Shown here in pieces: positions 26,625 through 34,913 of a DNA stretch of 64,000 bases. This DNA comes from Clostridia bacterium. Its GTDB lineage: Bacteria > Bacillota > Clostridia > Oscillospirales > CAG-272. The stretch is from contig JAFUOH010000001.1 of the NCBI GenBank assembly GCA_017482055.1, positions 218,815 through 282,814 of the forward strand, given 5' to 3'. The position numbers were made by a program, and so were the translations under genes. Position 1 is the first letter of the stretch; each line of letters begins with the position of its first letter. The notes below the pieces were generated by a model. That model searched no databases and was not told the origin of the DNA. It was given only the letters and a program-made list of their open reading frames with translations.

Positions 26625-29132
26625 ATGAAAACACTAACAGAAATTATAAACGGAAACGGCGGAAACTACGTTGCACCATTTCTGTGGCTTCACAACGAGG
26701 ATGACAGCCTCATTATAAAGGAGCTTCACCGTATTCGCGACTGCGGTATCGGTGCTGTTTGTATCGAATCCCGTACTCACGAGGAATTCTGCCGTGACGA
26801 TTGGTGGAGCGATGTCCGACTCATACTTGATACCTGCAAGGAACTCGGAATGAAGCTCTGGATACTTGATGATAAGCATTTCCCGTCGGGCTACGCAAAT
26901 GGAATATTTGAAACAAAATACAGGCATCTGCAGCCGAAAAATATACGCGCGCGGTACGTTGCCTTTGCGGGTCCGGTGAGGTGCGGCTCGTTACTTGCCG
27001 ATGAATGGAAAGAACTTCCCGACGACGAGATAATCGGTGCTGTCGCAATGCGCAGACTTCCCGATGGACAGGGTTATGACGGTACGGTCGTTGATATATC
27101 GTCAAGCTATAAAAACGGGCGCTTCTATTTTGACCTGCCGGAGGGCATATGGTCGGTGGCTATTATAATAGTGTCACAGGCAGATATTTCGCCGCAGTTC
27201 AGAGCATTTTGCGATAAGCTGAATCCCGAAGCTACCGCAGCTTACATCAAAGAGGTGTATGAGCCACACTATGAGCGCTTCGGCGCAGACTTTGGAGATA
27301 CTCTCCTTGGCTTTTTCTCCGATGAACCCGCTTTTCACAACAACAATAATATTGAATGCGGCACAGGAGAGCCGTTTGCAGGCTATCCGTGGCATAGCAA
27401 CGTTTATGAGAGACTTCGCGAGCTATGGGGAGACGATACACTCGTGAAGCTGTGCCGTCTTTGGTATGATTTCGCCGACGGAAGCCATGAGAGCGTGCGC
27501 GAGACTTATATGGATGTCATTACCGCGCTCTACCGTGACGCTTTTTCGGGACAGATAGGCAAATGGTGTGAAGAACACGGCGTTATGTACATTGGTCACG
27601 TAGTTGAGGACGTTGGCAGTCACAAGAAGTCGGGCAAAGGCGCGGGTCACTACTTCCGCGCCCTTGAAGGTCAGCATATGTCAGGCGTTGATGTGGTCCT
27701 GCAGCAGCTCATTCCCGGACTTACCGAGACAACGAACACAGGTAGTGTGAGTTACAAGGAAATGGACAACAAGCTCAACCACTATATCCTCGGAAAGCTT
27801 GCATCCTCCGCGGCACACATTGAACCCAAGAAACAGGGACGTGCGATGTGTGAGATATTCGGTGCCTTCGGGTGGGCGGAGGATACAGAGTTTATGAAGT
27901 TCCTTGCCGACCATTTTCTCGTTCGAGGCATCAATTACTTTGTGCCCCATGCGTTTTCACCTAAAGACAATGATACGGACTGTCCGCCTAACTTCTGCAA
28001 TTCGGGTAAAAATCCGCAGTTCAAATATTTTGGTATGCTGATGGAATACCTGAATCGCATGAGTGCGCTGACACAGGATGCGGTACATGTACCGACTTGT
28101 GCCGTCATCTACGATGCGGAGGTAAGCTGGGCGACACGCGATCATCTTGATAATAAGGACATATGTAAAGCGCTTTATGACGCACAGCTTGATTATGATC
28201 TTGTTCCCTTTGACCGTCTTGACGATATTTCGGAAGAGGGAATAATAAATGGGGAGTATTATCCCGTAATAATCCTGCCTTACAGCGCATACATAAGCAA
28301 AGAAAATCTCCGTAGGCTTGAACGCTTGAAAAAGCGCATTGTCTGTGTTTGCAACGGCACAGTTGGCGGCTTTGAGCACGTCACGCTTGATGGGCTTGTA
28401 TCTTATATGGAACAGTACCGTGATATTACCCTTGAAGGCGGGATGAAATTCCTTCGCTATGCTCACTATGATAGAAGCGGCGAACAGTGTTATATGCTTT
28501 CAAATGAGGATATCACCCCTGTAACGACAGTGATGACCGTGCGTGGCTTTACGGGCGGAGACTACGTTCTCTGGGATGCCTTTGAAAACAAGGCTGTCCG
28601 CCGATATAGCAATGACGGAAAAATCCCGATTACCGTAGAACCAAATAATCTTCTCGTGCTGTTCATTAACTGCGATCTTGATGTTGACTGTGATAAGCTC
28701 ATATGTGCGCCTGTGCCGCTCACCGAAGAGCTTACGCCCGAATGGAAGATCGAGATATGCCGCGAGCAGGAGCTTCCCGACTACAAGTTATATAAGACTG
28801 CAAAAAAACTTATAAACATTACAGGTCCAGATGAGCTTCCCGATTTTACGGGAAATATGCGCTATACAGCCAAGATCTCTCTTGATGCACAAAAGCACAA
28901 GTTCATTGACCTCGGCTGTGTCGGTCAGACTGCGGAGGTAAGTCTGAACGGAAAGTATGTAGGTGCGCGGATTTTTGCGCCGTATCGCTTTGATATTTCG
29001 GAAGCCGTAATTGACGGTGAAAATGAAATTGAGATAACCGTTGCCAATACCTGTACATTTGAACAGAGGGATCAATTTTCGAAATTTATGCTTATCAAGC
29101 CCAGCGGTCTTCTTGGCCCGGTCAGAGTATAG
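26625..29132 (+). CDS. Large glycoside hydrolase, GH106-like (alpha-L-rhamnosidase type)
   Basis: The 835-residue cytoplasmic protein begins with a barrel-entry segment (YVAPFLWLHNEDD) followed by GIGAVCIESRTHEEF and LGMKLWILDDKHFPSGYANG. It also has an acidic site in LLGFFSDEPAFHN and a central EDVGSHKKSGKGAGHYFRAL. A C-terminal galactose-binding-like domain (about 730-835; AEVSLNGKYVGARIFAPYRF, ENEIEITVANT) ends it. The architecture matches GH106 and related GH2-like rhamnosidases. It is shorter than typical secreted GH106 enzymes and lacks a signal peptide. The 95-base gap before it and the weak ribosome binding site suggest lower translation than its neighbours. It is the last gene of the series begun at 14760. 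Confidence 0.7.
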   Translation: MKTLTEIINGNGGNYVAPFLWLHNEDDSLIIKELHRIRDCGIGAVCIESRTHEEFCRDDWWSDVRLILDTCKELGMKLWILDDKHFPSGYANGIFETKYRHLQPKNIRARYVAFAGPVRCGSLLADEWKELPDDEIIGAVAMRRLPDGQGYDGTVVDISSSYKNGRFYFDLPEGIWSVAIIIVSQADISPQFRAFCDKLNPEATAAYIKEVYEPHYERFGADFGDTLLGFFSDEPAFHNNNNIECGTGEPFAGYPWHSNVYERLRELWGDDTLVKLCRLWYDFADGSHESVRETYMDVITALYRDAFSGQIGKWCEEHGVMYIGHVVEDVGSHKKSGKGAGHYFRALEGQHMSGVDVVLQQLIPGLTETTNTGSVSYKEMDNKLNHYILGKLASSAAHIEPKKQGRAMCEIFGAFGWAEDTEFMKFLADHFLVRGINYFVPHAFSPKDNDTDCPPNFCNSGKNPQFKYFGMLMEYLNRMSALTQDAVHVPTCAVIYDAEVSWATRDHLDNKDICKALYDAQLDYDLVPFDRLDDISEEGIINGEYYPVIILPYSAYISKENLRRLERLKKRIVCVCNGTVGGFEHVTLDGLVSYMEQYRDITLEGGMKFLRYAHYDRSGEQCYMLSNEDITPVTTVMTVRGFTGGDYVLWDAFENKAVRRYSNDGKIPITVEPNNLLVLFINCDLDVDCDKLICAPVPLTEELTPEWKIEICREQELPDYKLYKTAKKLINITGPDELPDFTGNMRYTAKISLDAQKHKFIDLGCVGQTAEVSLNGKYVGARIFAPYRFDISEAVIDGENEIEITVANTCTFEQRDQFSKFMLIKPSGLLGPVRV

Positions 29133-29392
29133 ATCGGAAGATCAGTTTAGCAGTTTGCATATGGATCAAGAATATATGGACCGCTTTTAACAAGCTGCAG
29201 TGATGCTTGCAGTGATAATATAAACGAATAGTGTTTGTTAAATCAAATTGCAGCATCATTTGCATATCCCCTCTCCTCACGCCCTCGTCGCTTTTGTGGC
29301 GGGGGCATTTTATAAGGCTCTATGTCAATAGTTGGGGTAAAGAAATCTAAAAATTGAGGTTAATATGAAATCCTTTTTGATGAAAAATCAAT
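29133..29392. other. Intergenic region between the glycan operon and the GH28-like gene
   Basis: Apart from the terminator at 29280-29312 it contains a short direct repeat (TGCAGTGAT twice, 12 bases apart, near 29194) facing a loosely complementary GCAGCATCATTTGC near 29252. I see no gene here. Confidence 0.4.
29280..29312 (+). terminator. Terminator of the 14760-29132 operon
   Basis: GCCCTCGTCGC and GTGGCGGGGGC form an 11-pair stem (with G-T pairs) around a TTTT loop, followed by ATTTTAT. Confidence 0.7.
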
Positions 29393-29421
29393 ATACATTT
29401 TGAAAAAACTATGATATAATG
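29393..29421 (+). promoter_or_regulatory. Promoter of the GH28-like gene
   Basis: TATAAT (29416-29421) has TATACA (29393-29398) 17 bases upstream as a plausible -35, 31 bases before the start codon. Confidence 0.55.
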
Positions 29422-29451
29422 TGTACATAAAATTCTACAAGGAGAACGATT

Positions 29452-30825
29452 ATGGAAATTAAAAAAATTTATGCAAGCTCAGTAGCAAAATTAACTTCAA
29501 ATGTCTACACGGGCGGCGGAGATGACGACACATTGGCAATTCAGCAGGTTTTGGATATGGCAAAGGATGAAAATGTGGGCGTACATCTTATTATGGATGG
29601 AGCGGCGCTTGTTGAATCGCTTAAGCTATATTCAAACACAACTATTGAGTGTATGAATAAGGACTGCGGCTTTTACCAGAAAAGTAATATGAATTGCGCG
29701 GTCATAACAAACGCTATTTGGAATGATTACGAGCTTGAAACTAAAAATATCTCTCTTCTGGGTGGTACATATCATCAGAACGGACAGAATCAGGCTCATG
29801 ATAATCCTAATATTGACAAACAATTTGTCTGCCCTGATAAGGTGACAGATAATCCGGACGGAGCTACACATCCGTTTGTTATGGGACTTGAGTTTTATGG
29901 CGTTGAAAATCTGCTTATCCGTGATATAACCATAAGAGATTTCAGGACCTTTGCATTAACCGTTGGATGCTTTAAAAACGTTACAATAGAGAATACATGG
30001 CTTGACCTGCCTTACGGGACACGTGCAAATCAGGATGGCTTCCATTTCTGGGGGCCGGGACAGTTTTTGAATGTGCTGCACTGCGGCGGCAAGGTGGGAG
30101 ACGATATTATTAACGTGGGTCCTGATGAACGCGATAAGGTTTCTTCAATCACCGATGTTTTAATTGACGGAATTTTTATGGATGACGGCGAGCAGGGGGT
30201 AAGACTTCTGTCCCGTGGCACCGGCAGACTTGACAGAGTAACTATTAGAAATATAAGCGGCGTTTACAGAAGCTATGGCTTTTATATTGACCCGTGGTTT
30301 GTTGACGATACCTGCGGCAACTTCGGACATATTCTGATTGAAAATGTGGATTTGAAGTCAGTAGAGAAATCATATGGGCCGCCATTCCTTTTCTCAGCAG
30401 GGGGAAATATTGAGTGCCTGATGCTTAAAAATATCCGCCATCATGCGGCGCACGATAACAGACCTATTCTTGAAATCGGCTGGCCCTTTTATCTGCCTCA
30501 TCGCGAAAACTATAAGACGTTTGAGGAGGATACTCCATATCACACCTGCAGACATAAGCAGAGACTTCAGAATATCATCATAGATGGACTGACTATTGTA
30601 GAGCATGAGGATGACCCGAAGGATACCAACTATATCAGCATATATGACAAGGTTGAAAATATGATAATCAAAAACGTGACTGTCATAAAAAATCAGGAGG
30701 AAAACGGAAACCTGCTTTATTTTGAGGATTGCGGAGCGGTTGAAAATCTTGTTATGGAGGGTATCCATACTAAAGGACTCAAAAATCTCATCAGCGATGA
30801 AACAAAGGTAAAGAACAGATTCTGA
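29452..30825 (+). CDS. GH28-like beta-helix glycosidase (pectin or rhamnogalacturonan type)
   Basis: A 457-residue protein without signal peptide. The beta-helix carries NQDGFHFWGPG (residues 193-203) and GDDIINV (216-222). These correspond in position to the NTDGI and GDD motifs of GH28, with substitutions that set it apart from classical polygalacturonases. Before these, SLLGGTYHQNGQNQAHDNPN and LLIRDITIRDFRTFALTVG are rungs of the helix. The ribosome binding site is AAGGAGA. It has its own promoter and terminator, so it is expressed separately from the large operon. Its start differs from the cytoplasmic GH28 at 8286, and I regard it as a distinct subfamily. Confidence 0.75.
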   Translation: MEIKKIYASSVAKLTSNVYTGGGDDDTLAIQQVLDMAKDENVGVHLIMDGAALVESLKLYSNTTIECMNKDCGFYQKSNMNCAVITNAIWNDYELETKNISLLGGTYHQNGQNQAHDNPNIDKQFVCPDKVTDNPDGATHPFVMGLEFYGVENLLIRDITIRDFRTFALTVGCFKNVTIENTWLDLPYGTRANQDGFHFWGPGQFLNVLHCGGKVGDDIINVGPDERDKVSSITDVLIDGIFMDDGEQGVRLLSRGTGRLDRVTIRNISGVYRSYGFYIDPWFVDDTCGNFGHILIENVDLKSVEKSYGPPFLFSAGGNIECLMLKNIRHHAAHDNRPILEIGWPFYLPHRENYKTFEEDTPYHTCRHKQRLQNIIIDGLTIVEHEDDPKDTNYISIYDKVENMIIKNVTVIKNQEENGNLLYFEDCGAVENLVMEGIHTKGLKNLISDETKVKNRF

Positions 30826-30918
30826 TATGCCATGGGGATGTAGAGCCCGCGGATATTTTGGGCTGTTGTGTTACTTGCCTTTTTTGTAAAAACGGATTGT
30901 TCATCAATCCGGACAAAC

Positions 30919-30966
30919 AAAAATCACACACATGCTTAACGCAGGTTGTGTGTGATTTTTTATATT
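30919..30966 (+). terminator. Terminator after the GH28-like gene
   Basis: AAAAATCACACACA (30919-30932) and its complement (30947-30960) form a 14-pair stem ending in a T run; symmetrical, so also active for minus-strand transcripts. Confidence 0.85.
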
Positions 30967-31101
30967 TTGTATTTAATACAATTATTACTTTCTGTTTTCG
31001 CTATAGTACAAACTATTAAAAAGTCAAGTATTTGCATTTGAAAGCACAAACTTTTTTATTCGCGGCCGATGTTGCCGTGCTGATCTACTATATACGAGAA
31101 C

Positions 31102-31356
31102 TCATATCACTAATCTGTATGTATATTCCACAGCTGTCGAATGCCCTTTAGTAATACGGCTCGTCCGCTCAAATCTCATAGTTCGTACGGGGTTCATATT
31201 CTTGACCATCTGACCGCCGATGGAGCCTGCCTGACGGGAGGTGAGCTCGCCATTGTAGCCCTGCTTGAGGTTTACACCGACTTCGCTTGCTGCCTCCATC
31301 TTGAACTGTTCGAGAGCTGCCTTAGCCTCAGGGACAACGATCTTGTTAGTAGACAT
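31102..31356 (-). CDS. Small acid-soluble spore protein, alpha/beta type, with atypical C-terminus
   Basis: The first 52 residues match the DNA-binding core of alpha/beta SASPs (EAKAALEQFKMEAASEVGVN, then LKQGYNGELTSRQAGSIGGQ and MVK). These proteins coat and protect spore DNA and are degraded by the GPR protease at germination; the EVGVN stretch corresponds to the usual cleavage region. AAGGAG precedes the ATG. The last 32 residues (NMNPVRTMRFERTS onward, ending RLVI) do not resemble the usual short helical tail, so the 3' end may have been replaced. The gene is monocistronic and is direct evidence for a spore-forming organism. Confidence 0.85.
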   Translation of the reverse strand: MSTNKIVVPEAKAALEQFKMEAASEVGVNLKQGYNGELTSRQAGSIGGQMVKNMNPVRTMRFERTSRITKGHSTAVEYTYRLVI

Positions 31357-31443
31357 TGTTTGTTTCTCCTTAAATTAAGAATATCTATATTATCGACTTG
31401 CTTCGCATCTTCCGCAAATTCTCACGAAAACCGTCACTAATGT

Positions 31444-31493
31444 GCCGGGCGAAACATGTCTGGTTGATTTGAGCCTTGACGTTTCCGCCCGGC
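31444..31493. other. Long inverted repeat between the SASP and mtnA genes
   Basis: GCCGGGCGAAAC (31444-31455) and GTTTCCGCCCGGC (31481-31493) can pair around a 25-base loop. No T-run follows on either strand, so it is not an ordinary terminator. It lies outside the transcript predicted from the mtnA promoter at 31589, so it is not a leader riboswitch of mtnA. Between 31357 and 31656 I see no gene. Confidence 0.5.
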
Positions 31494-31588
31494 TCTGATA
31501 TTATTATCGCCGTTATCGTCCGTGATATGAGTGGGAATTTATTGCGGCGGTGGTAATTCGAGTGCAGCAGATGCCCCTCGATTTGCTA

Positions 31589-31617
31589 TTGCAAAACTTT
31601 GAAAAGTGTGTTATAAT
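31589..31617 (+). promoter_or_regulatory. Promoter of the mtnA-aldolase operon
   Basis: TTGCAA (31589-31594) and TATAAT (31612-31617) are 17 bases apart, 40 bases before the mtnA start. Confidence 0.7.
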
Positions 31618-31656
31618 AAAACAAAATGCTCCACAAAAATATAAAGGAGGACTAAG

Positions 31657-32745
31657 ATGAACGACACATTTAAAAAGCTTCCCGACACCGTTATGCTCGA
31701 TGAGTCCGCGCCTGCGCTGGTTATCATCGACCAGACTCTTCTTCCGACAGAATTGAAGCTTATAAGTCTTTACGAACAGGACGAAATATGGGGCGCCATA
31801 AAGAAACTGAAAGTCAGAGGTGCACCTGCCATCGGTGTTGCCGCAGGAATCGCGCTTTATCTTGCCGCGCATGCAATTTACAAAAAAGGCGTATGCGACG
31901 GAACAGAGTTCCTTTGTAAGCTGAAAGAAGCCAAGGATTATCTTGCCTCCTCCCGCCCGACTGCGGTCAACCTTTTCTGGGCGCTTGATCGTATGTACAA
32001 AGCAGCAGAGCTGTTTATTAAAGGCGGAGGGACTGTCGAGGCGTGTATTGATAGATTGTGTGAGGAATGCAAGGCGATACGGGACGAGGACATAGCATCC
32101 TCCCGTGCGATCGGTGAATACGGACTCACTCTGCTGAAGGATGGCTTCGGTATTCTCACACATTGCAATGCAGGTCAGCTTGCTACCGTGCGTTACGGTA
32201 CCGCGCTTGCACCGATTCATGTCGGACGGGAAAAGGGAATGAAATTCAAGGTCTACTGTGACGAGACGAGACCTTTACTCCAAGGCGCTCGCCTGTCGTC
32301 CTATGAGCTGATGTGCGACGGTGTGGATACCACGGTAATATGCGATAATATGGCATCGCAGGTGATGAAGGATGGCAAGATTCAGGCAGTCATCGTCGGC
32401 GCTGACCGCATTGCGGCAAACGGAGACGCGGCAAACAAGATAGGCACATCGGGTGTGGCTATTCTTGCCAAGTATTACGGCATCCCGTTTTACGTTGCCG
32501 CTCCGCGCTCGACCATTGATGTCACGCTGAAATCGGGCGAGCTTATACCAATAGAACAGCGAAAGCCGGACGAGGTCACCGAAATGTGGTACGAAAGCCG
32601 TATGGCGCCCCAAGGCGTGGGCGTGTTCAACCCTGCGTTCGACGTAACTCCGAATGAGCTGATCACTGCTATTATCACCGAATGCGGCATCATAAAACCG
32701 AACTATACCGAAAACATAGCAAAGATCATGGAGGTGAAGAAATGA
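31657..32745 (+). CDS. mtnA: S-methyl-5-thioribose-1-phosphate isomerase
   Basis: The 362-residue protein interconverts 5-methylthioribose-1-phosphate (and the 5-deoxyribose analogue) and the corresponding ribulose-1-phosphate. It carries the family blocks VRGAPAIGVAAGIALYL, LTHCNAGQLATVRYGTALAP with the catalytic Cys170, VYCDETRPLLQGARLSSYEL, and IVGADRIAANGDAANKIGT with the catalytic Asp250. Length is normal for MtnA. The ribosome binding site is AAAGGAGG. Its stop overlaps the start of the class II aldolase gene by four bases. No other methionine-salvage gene (mtnK, mtnB/C/D, MTA nucleosidase) is in the window. Confidence 0.95.
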   Translation: MNDTFKKLPDTVMLDESAPALVIIDQTLLPTELKLISLYEQDEIWGAIKKLKVRGAPAIGVAAGIALYLAAHAIYKKGVCDGTEFLCKLKEAKDYLASSRPTAVNLFWALDRMYKAAELFIKGGGTVEACIDRLCEECKAIRDEDIASSRAIGEYGLTLLKDGFGILTHCNAGQLATVRYGTALAPIHVGREKGMKFKVYCDETRPLLQGARLSSYELMCDGVDTTVICDNMASQVMKDGKIQAVIVGADRIAANGDAANKIGTSGVAILAKYYGIPFYVAAPRSTIDVTLKSGELIPIEQRKPDEVTEMWYESRMAPQGVGVFNPAFDVTPNELITAIITECGIIKPNYTENIAKIMEVKK

Positions 32746-33374
32746 CCGACACCGAAAAGAAGCTAATAGCCGATATGATCGACGTTGGCAATAAAATGTA
32801 TCTGCGCGGGTTTGTGGCGGCAAACGACGGTAATCTGAGCGTGCGCTGCCCCGACGGAGAATCTGCGCTTGTCACTCCTACGGGAGTGTCCAAGGGCGGT
32901 ATGACCGAGGATATGTTCATCAAGGTGCGTATCTCGGACGGTGAGGTGCTGGAAGGTTCGCGCAAAGCCTCCAGCGAGGTAAAAATGCATCTGCGGCTTT
33001 ACCGCGAAAACTCTGACATCTGCGCCGTAGTACACGCGCATCCCCTTTACGCTACCTCATTTGCCATCGCACGTCAGCCTCTCGATGCGCCGATCTATCC
33101 CGCCGCGATGATGAATCTCGGCACAGTACCGGTAACCGAGTATTCTCCGCCCGGAACCGAAGGTGTGGCAGACTCGGTGGCGCCGTTTGCAAAAGAGTAC
33201 CGCGGACTGCTTTTGGCAAGTCACGGCGCGCTTACATGGGCGCGGGATATTCTCACTGCGTGGTATCGGATGGAGGAGCTTGAAAATTTCGCGCATATCA
33301 CCTTTAACACGAAATACGTTATGAAGCAAGCGGCGGAAGTGCCCACAATAGAGCGGCTTCCCGATAAAAAGTAA
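32742..33374 (+). CDS. Class II aldolase, probable Ald2-type aldolase of the DHAP shunt
   Basis: The 210-residue product has the class II aldolase/adducin fold of L-fuculose-phosphate aldolase: GNLS (residues 30-33), TPTGVSKGGM (45-54), the acidic residue of SSEV (Glu79), and zinc ligands HAH (98-100) and SHG (His161). Alone it could be a fuculose- or rhamnulose-phosphate aldolase. Its translational coupling to mtnA (ATGA overlap at 32742) instead suggests cleavage of methylthioribulose-1-phosphate or 5-deoxyribulose-1-phosphate to DHAP and an aldehyde, as known for the mtnA-ald2 pair of Rhodospirillum rubrum and pathogenic E. coli. The start at 32742 is preceded by GGAGG. Confidence 0.85.
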   Translation: MTDTEKKLIADMIDVGNKMYLRGFVAANDGNLSVRCPDGESALVTPTGVSKGGMTEDMFIKVRISDGEVLEGSRKASSEVKMHLRLYRENSDICAVVHAHPLYATSFAIARQPLDAPIYPAAMMNLGTVPVTEYSPPGTEGVADSVAPFAKEYRGLLLASHGALTWARDILTAWYRMEELENFAHITFNTKYVMKQAAEVPTIERLPDKK

Positions 33375-33393
33375 GCAAATTAAAGCAAAAACT

Positions 33394-33433
33394 CGGGCGG
33401 CAGACGCACATTACGTCTGCCGCCCGCTTTTAT
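33394..33433 (+). terminator. Terminator of the mtnA operon
   Basis: CGGGCGGCAGACG and CGTCTGCCGCCCG form a perfect 13-pair stem with a short loop, followed by CTTTTATT. Confidence 0.9.
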
Positions 33434-33468
33434 TATGGTTTCCGATTTAATAATAAATATGTTTTTTA

Positions 33469-34860
33469 TTATTGCGACTCACGCGTTGCGCCCCAGATCA
33501 CCTCGTGGTCGTACCAATTCCAATCATCGTCCCAGCCCTCCGGCTTTGACTCCGCTTCGCAGTATATTTTTAAAGTGTTTTTATAATAACGTCCTATTAC
33601 AAACTCGTCCACGGTGACGACGGACGCGGGAATATACAGGTATTCGAGGTCGGAGCAGTCTAAAAAAGCACCGTATCCTAGCCTTGTTACAGTATCGGGA
33701 AGCACTATTGACTTTATGCCGGAGCGACATGCAAACGCATATTTCCCGATAGCCTTGATCCCTTCGGGGATAACTGCGTTGTTGGCGCTTGCTATAACGG
33801 ACATGTCCGCGCGGTCGATAAGACAGTTGCCCTCCGAATAAAAGTTAAAACATCCGTCTGCCACAGTAATATTTTCAAGCTCGAAGCAATACCAAAAAAT
33901 ATCAAGAGTGTCAATAAGACGCATTGTTGACGGAAAAGTGACCGATCTGAGCTTATAGCAGTCGGTGAAAGCACACTTGCCTATACTGACGACGCCTTCG
34001 GGAATTACTGCATTCTCAAGCTTTTTACATTTCGAAAAAAAGTAATCGGGCAGCTCTGTTACCCCTCCGAGATCGGGTATTTCGGTCATAGGCGTATAGT
34101 TGAACGCACCGCCGCCTATTTCGACGACGCTGTCGGGAATGTCGAGCGATGTGATCCCCGACCCCGAAAAAGCACACTCGCCGATGTATTTGACACCTTC
34201 CTCAAGCGTGATCGACGTAAGGTTACTGCAGTCACCGAACGCGTAATTGCCGATTTTGTATACTTCCTTCGGAACTGTGATCTCGGTGATCTCGGTGTTC
34301 CCGTAAAATGCGCCGTCGCCGATGACCGTTACGCCATCCGGTATGTGATCACCGTGCACAAGCTCATAATATCCCGGTTCCCCTTTCACAAGACAGCCGT
34401 CAATAAGCATAAAGGTTTTGTTTTCGGGCGGGATGTTGATATTGAAGTTGGCGTTTTCCGTGCGCATATCGCTTACAAACATAAGTGTGTCAAACACGGT
34501 CTGATATTTGCCCAGCGTGATCTCGGAAAGTGAGGTAAGGTCGGGGGTCAGCGCATTGAGCCCGTCCTCGAAGTAGTCGGGCAGAATTATGTGGGTCACG
34601 GCACCGAGCGCTTCCGTCTCGATACAGATAGGTACGTTTATCTGCGTGACACGTCTGCCCTCGTTATCATAGCTTGGAAATTCGAGCGTGGTACCGCGGA
34701 TGTTTTTTACTCCGATCACCGACGCTTCATTGGCGGCGTTGACTCTGAAATAAAATTGCGGTTTTGACGCCGCCTCCGTATAGCTCCATACACAAAAGCT
34801 GACTGTGATCAGAACCGCGGCGAATGCAAGCGGTACAAGCTGCAGCAGACGTTTTTTCAT
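33469..34860 (-). CDS. Secreted or membrane-anchored leucine-rich-repeat protein (LRR_5/BspA type)
   Basis: The 463-residue protein has an N-terminal hydrophobic segment (MKKRLLQLVPLAFAAVLITV and on) acting as signal or anchor. A non-repeat region of about 130 residues follows, then at least seven LRR_5 repeats of about 23 residues (for example IGDGAFYGNTEITEITVP, IGNYAFGDCSNLTSITLEEG, IGKCAFTDCYKLRSVTFPS). Such proteins are usually surface adhesins or binding proteins. I chose the ATG at 34860 with GGAG seven bases upstream. There is no cell-wall anchor motif at the C-terminus. It lies 53 bases downstream of the GTPase gene on the same strand and may be read from it. Confidence 0.82.
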   Translation of the reverse strand: MKKRLLQLVPLAFAAVLITVSFCVWSYTEAASKPQFYFRVNAANEASVIGVKNIRGTTLEFPSYDNEGRRVTQINVPICIETEALGAVTHIILPDYFEDGLNALTPDLTSLSEITLGKYQTVFDTLMFVSDMRTENANFNINIPPENKTFMLIDGCLVKGEPGYYELVHGDHIPDGVTVIGDGAFYGNTEITEITVPKEVYKIGNYAFGDCSNLTSITLEEGVKYIGECAFSGSGITSLDIPDSVVEIGGGAFNYTPMTEIPDLGGVTELPDYFFSKCKKLENAVIPEGVVSIGKCAFTDCYKLRSVTFPSTMRLIDTLDIFWYCFELENITVADGCFNFYSEGNCLIDRADMSVIASANNAVIPEGIKAIGKYAFACRSGIKSIVLPDTVTRLGYGAFLDCSDLEYLYIPASVVTVDEFVIGRYYKNTLKIYCEAESKPEGWDDDWNWYDHEVIWGATRESQ

Positions 34861-34913
34861 GGGTAGCTCCATTCCTTTCTGACAAGTATGAAAAATGCCC
34901 CGCTTTTCATACT

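Noticed and set aside
29131-29141. AGATCGGAAGA, identical to the start of a common sequencing adapter
   Set aside because: Only 11 bases match and the next bases differ from both adapter continuations; chance is the simpler explanation, and the upstream gene ends naturally at this point.
31141-31440. Open frame on the plus strand across the SASP gene
   Set aside because: It is antisense to the well-supported spore protein gene and lacks a ribosome binding site.
31357-31656. SAM riboswitch before the methionine-salvage gene mtnA
   Set aside because: The only hairpin lies upstream of the predicted promoter and does not show the multi-stem layout of known SAM riboswitches; the transcript leader is only about 35 bases.
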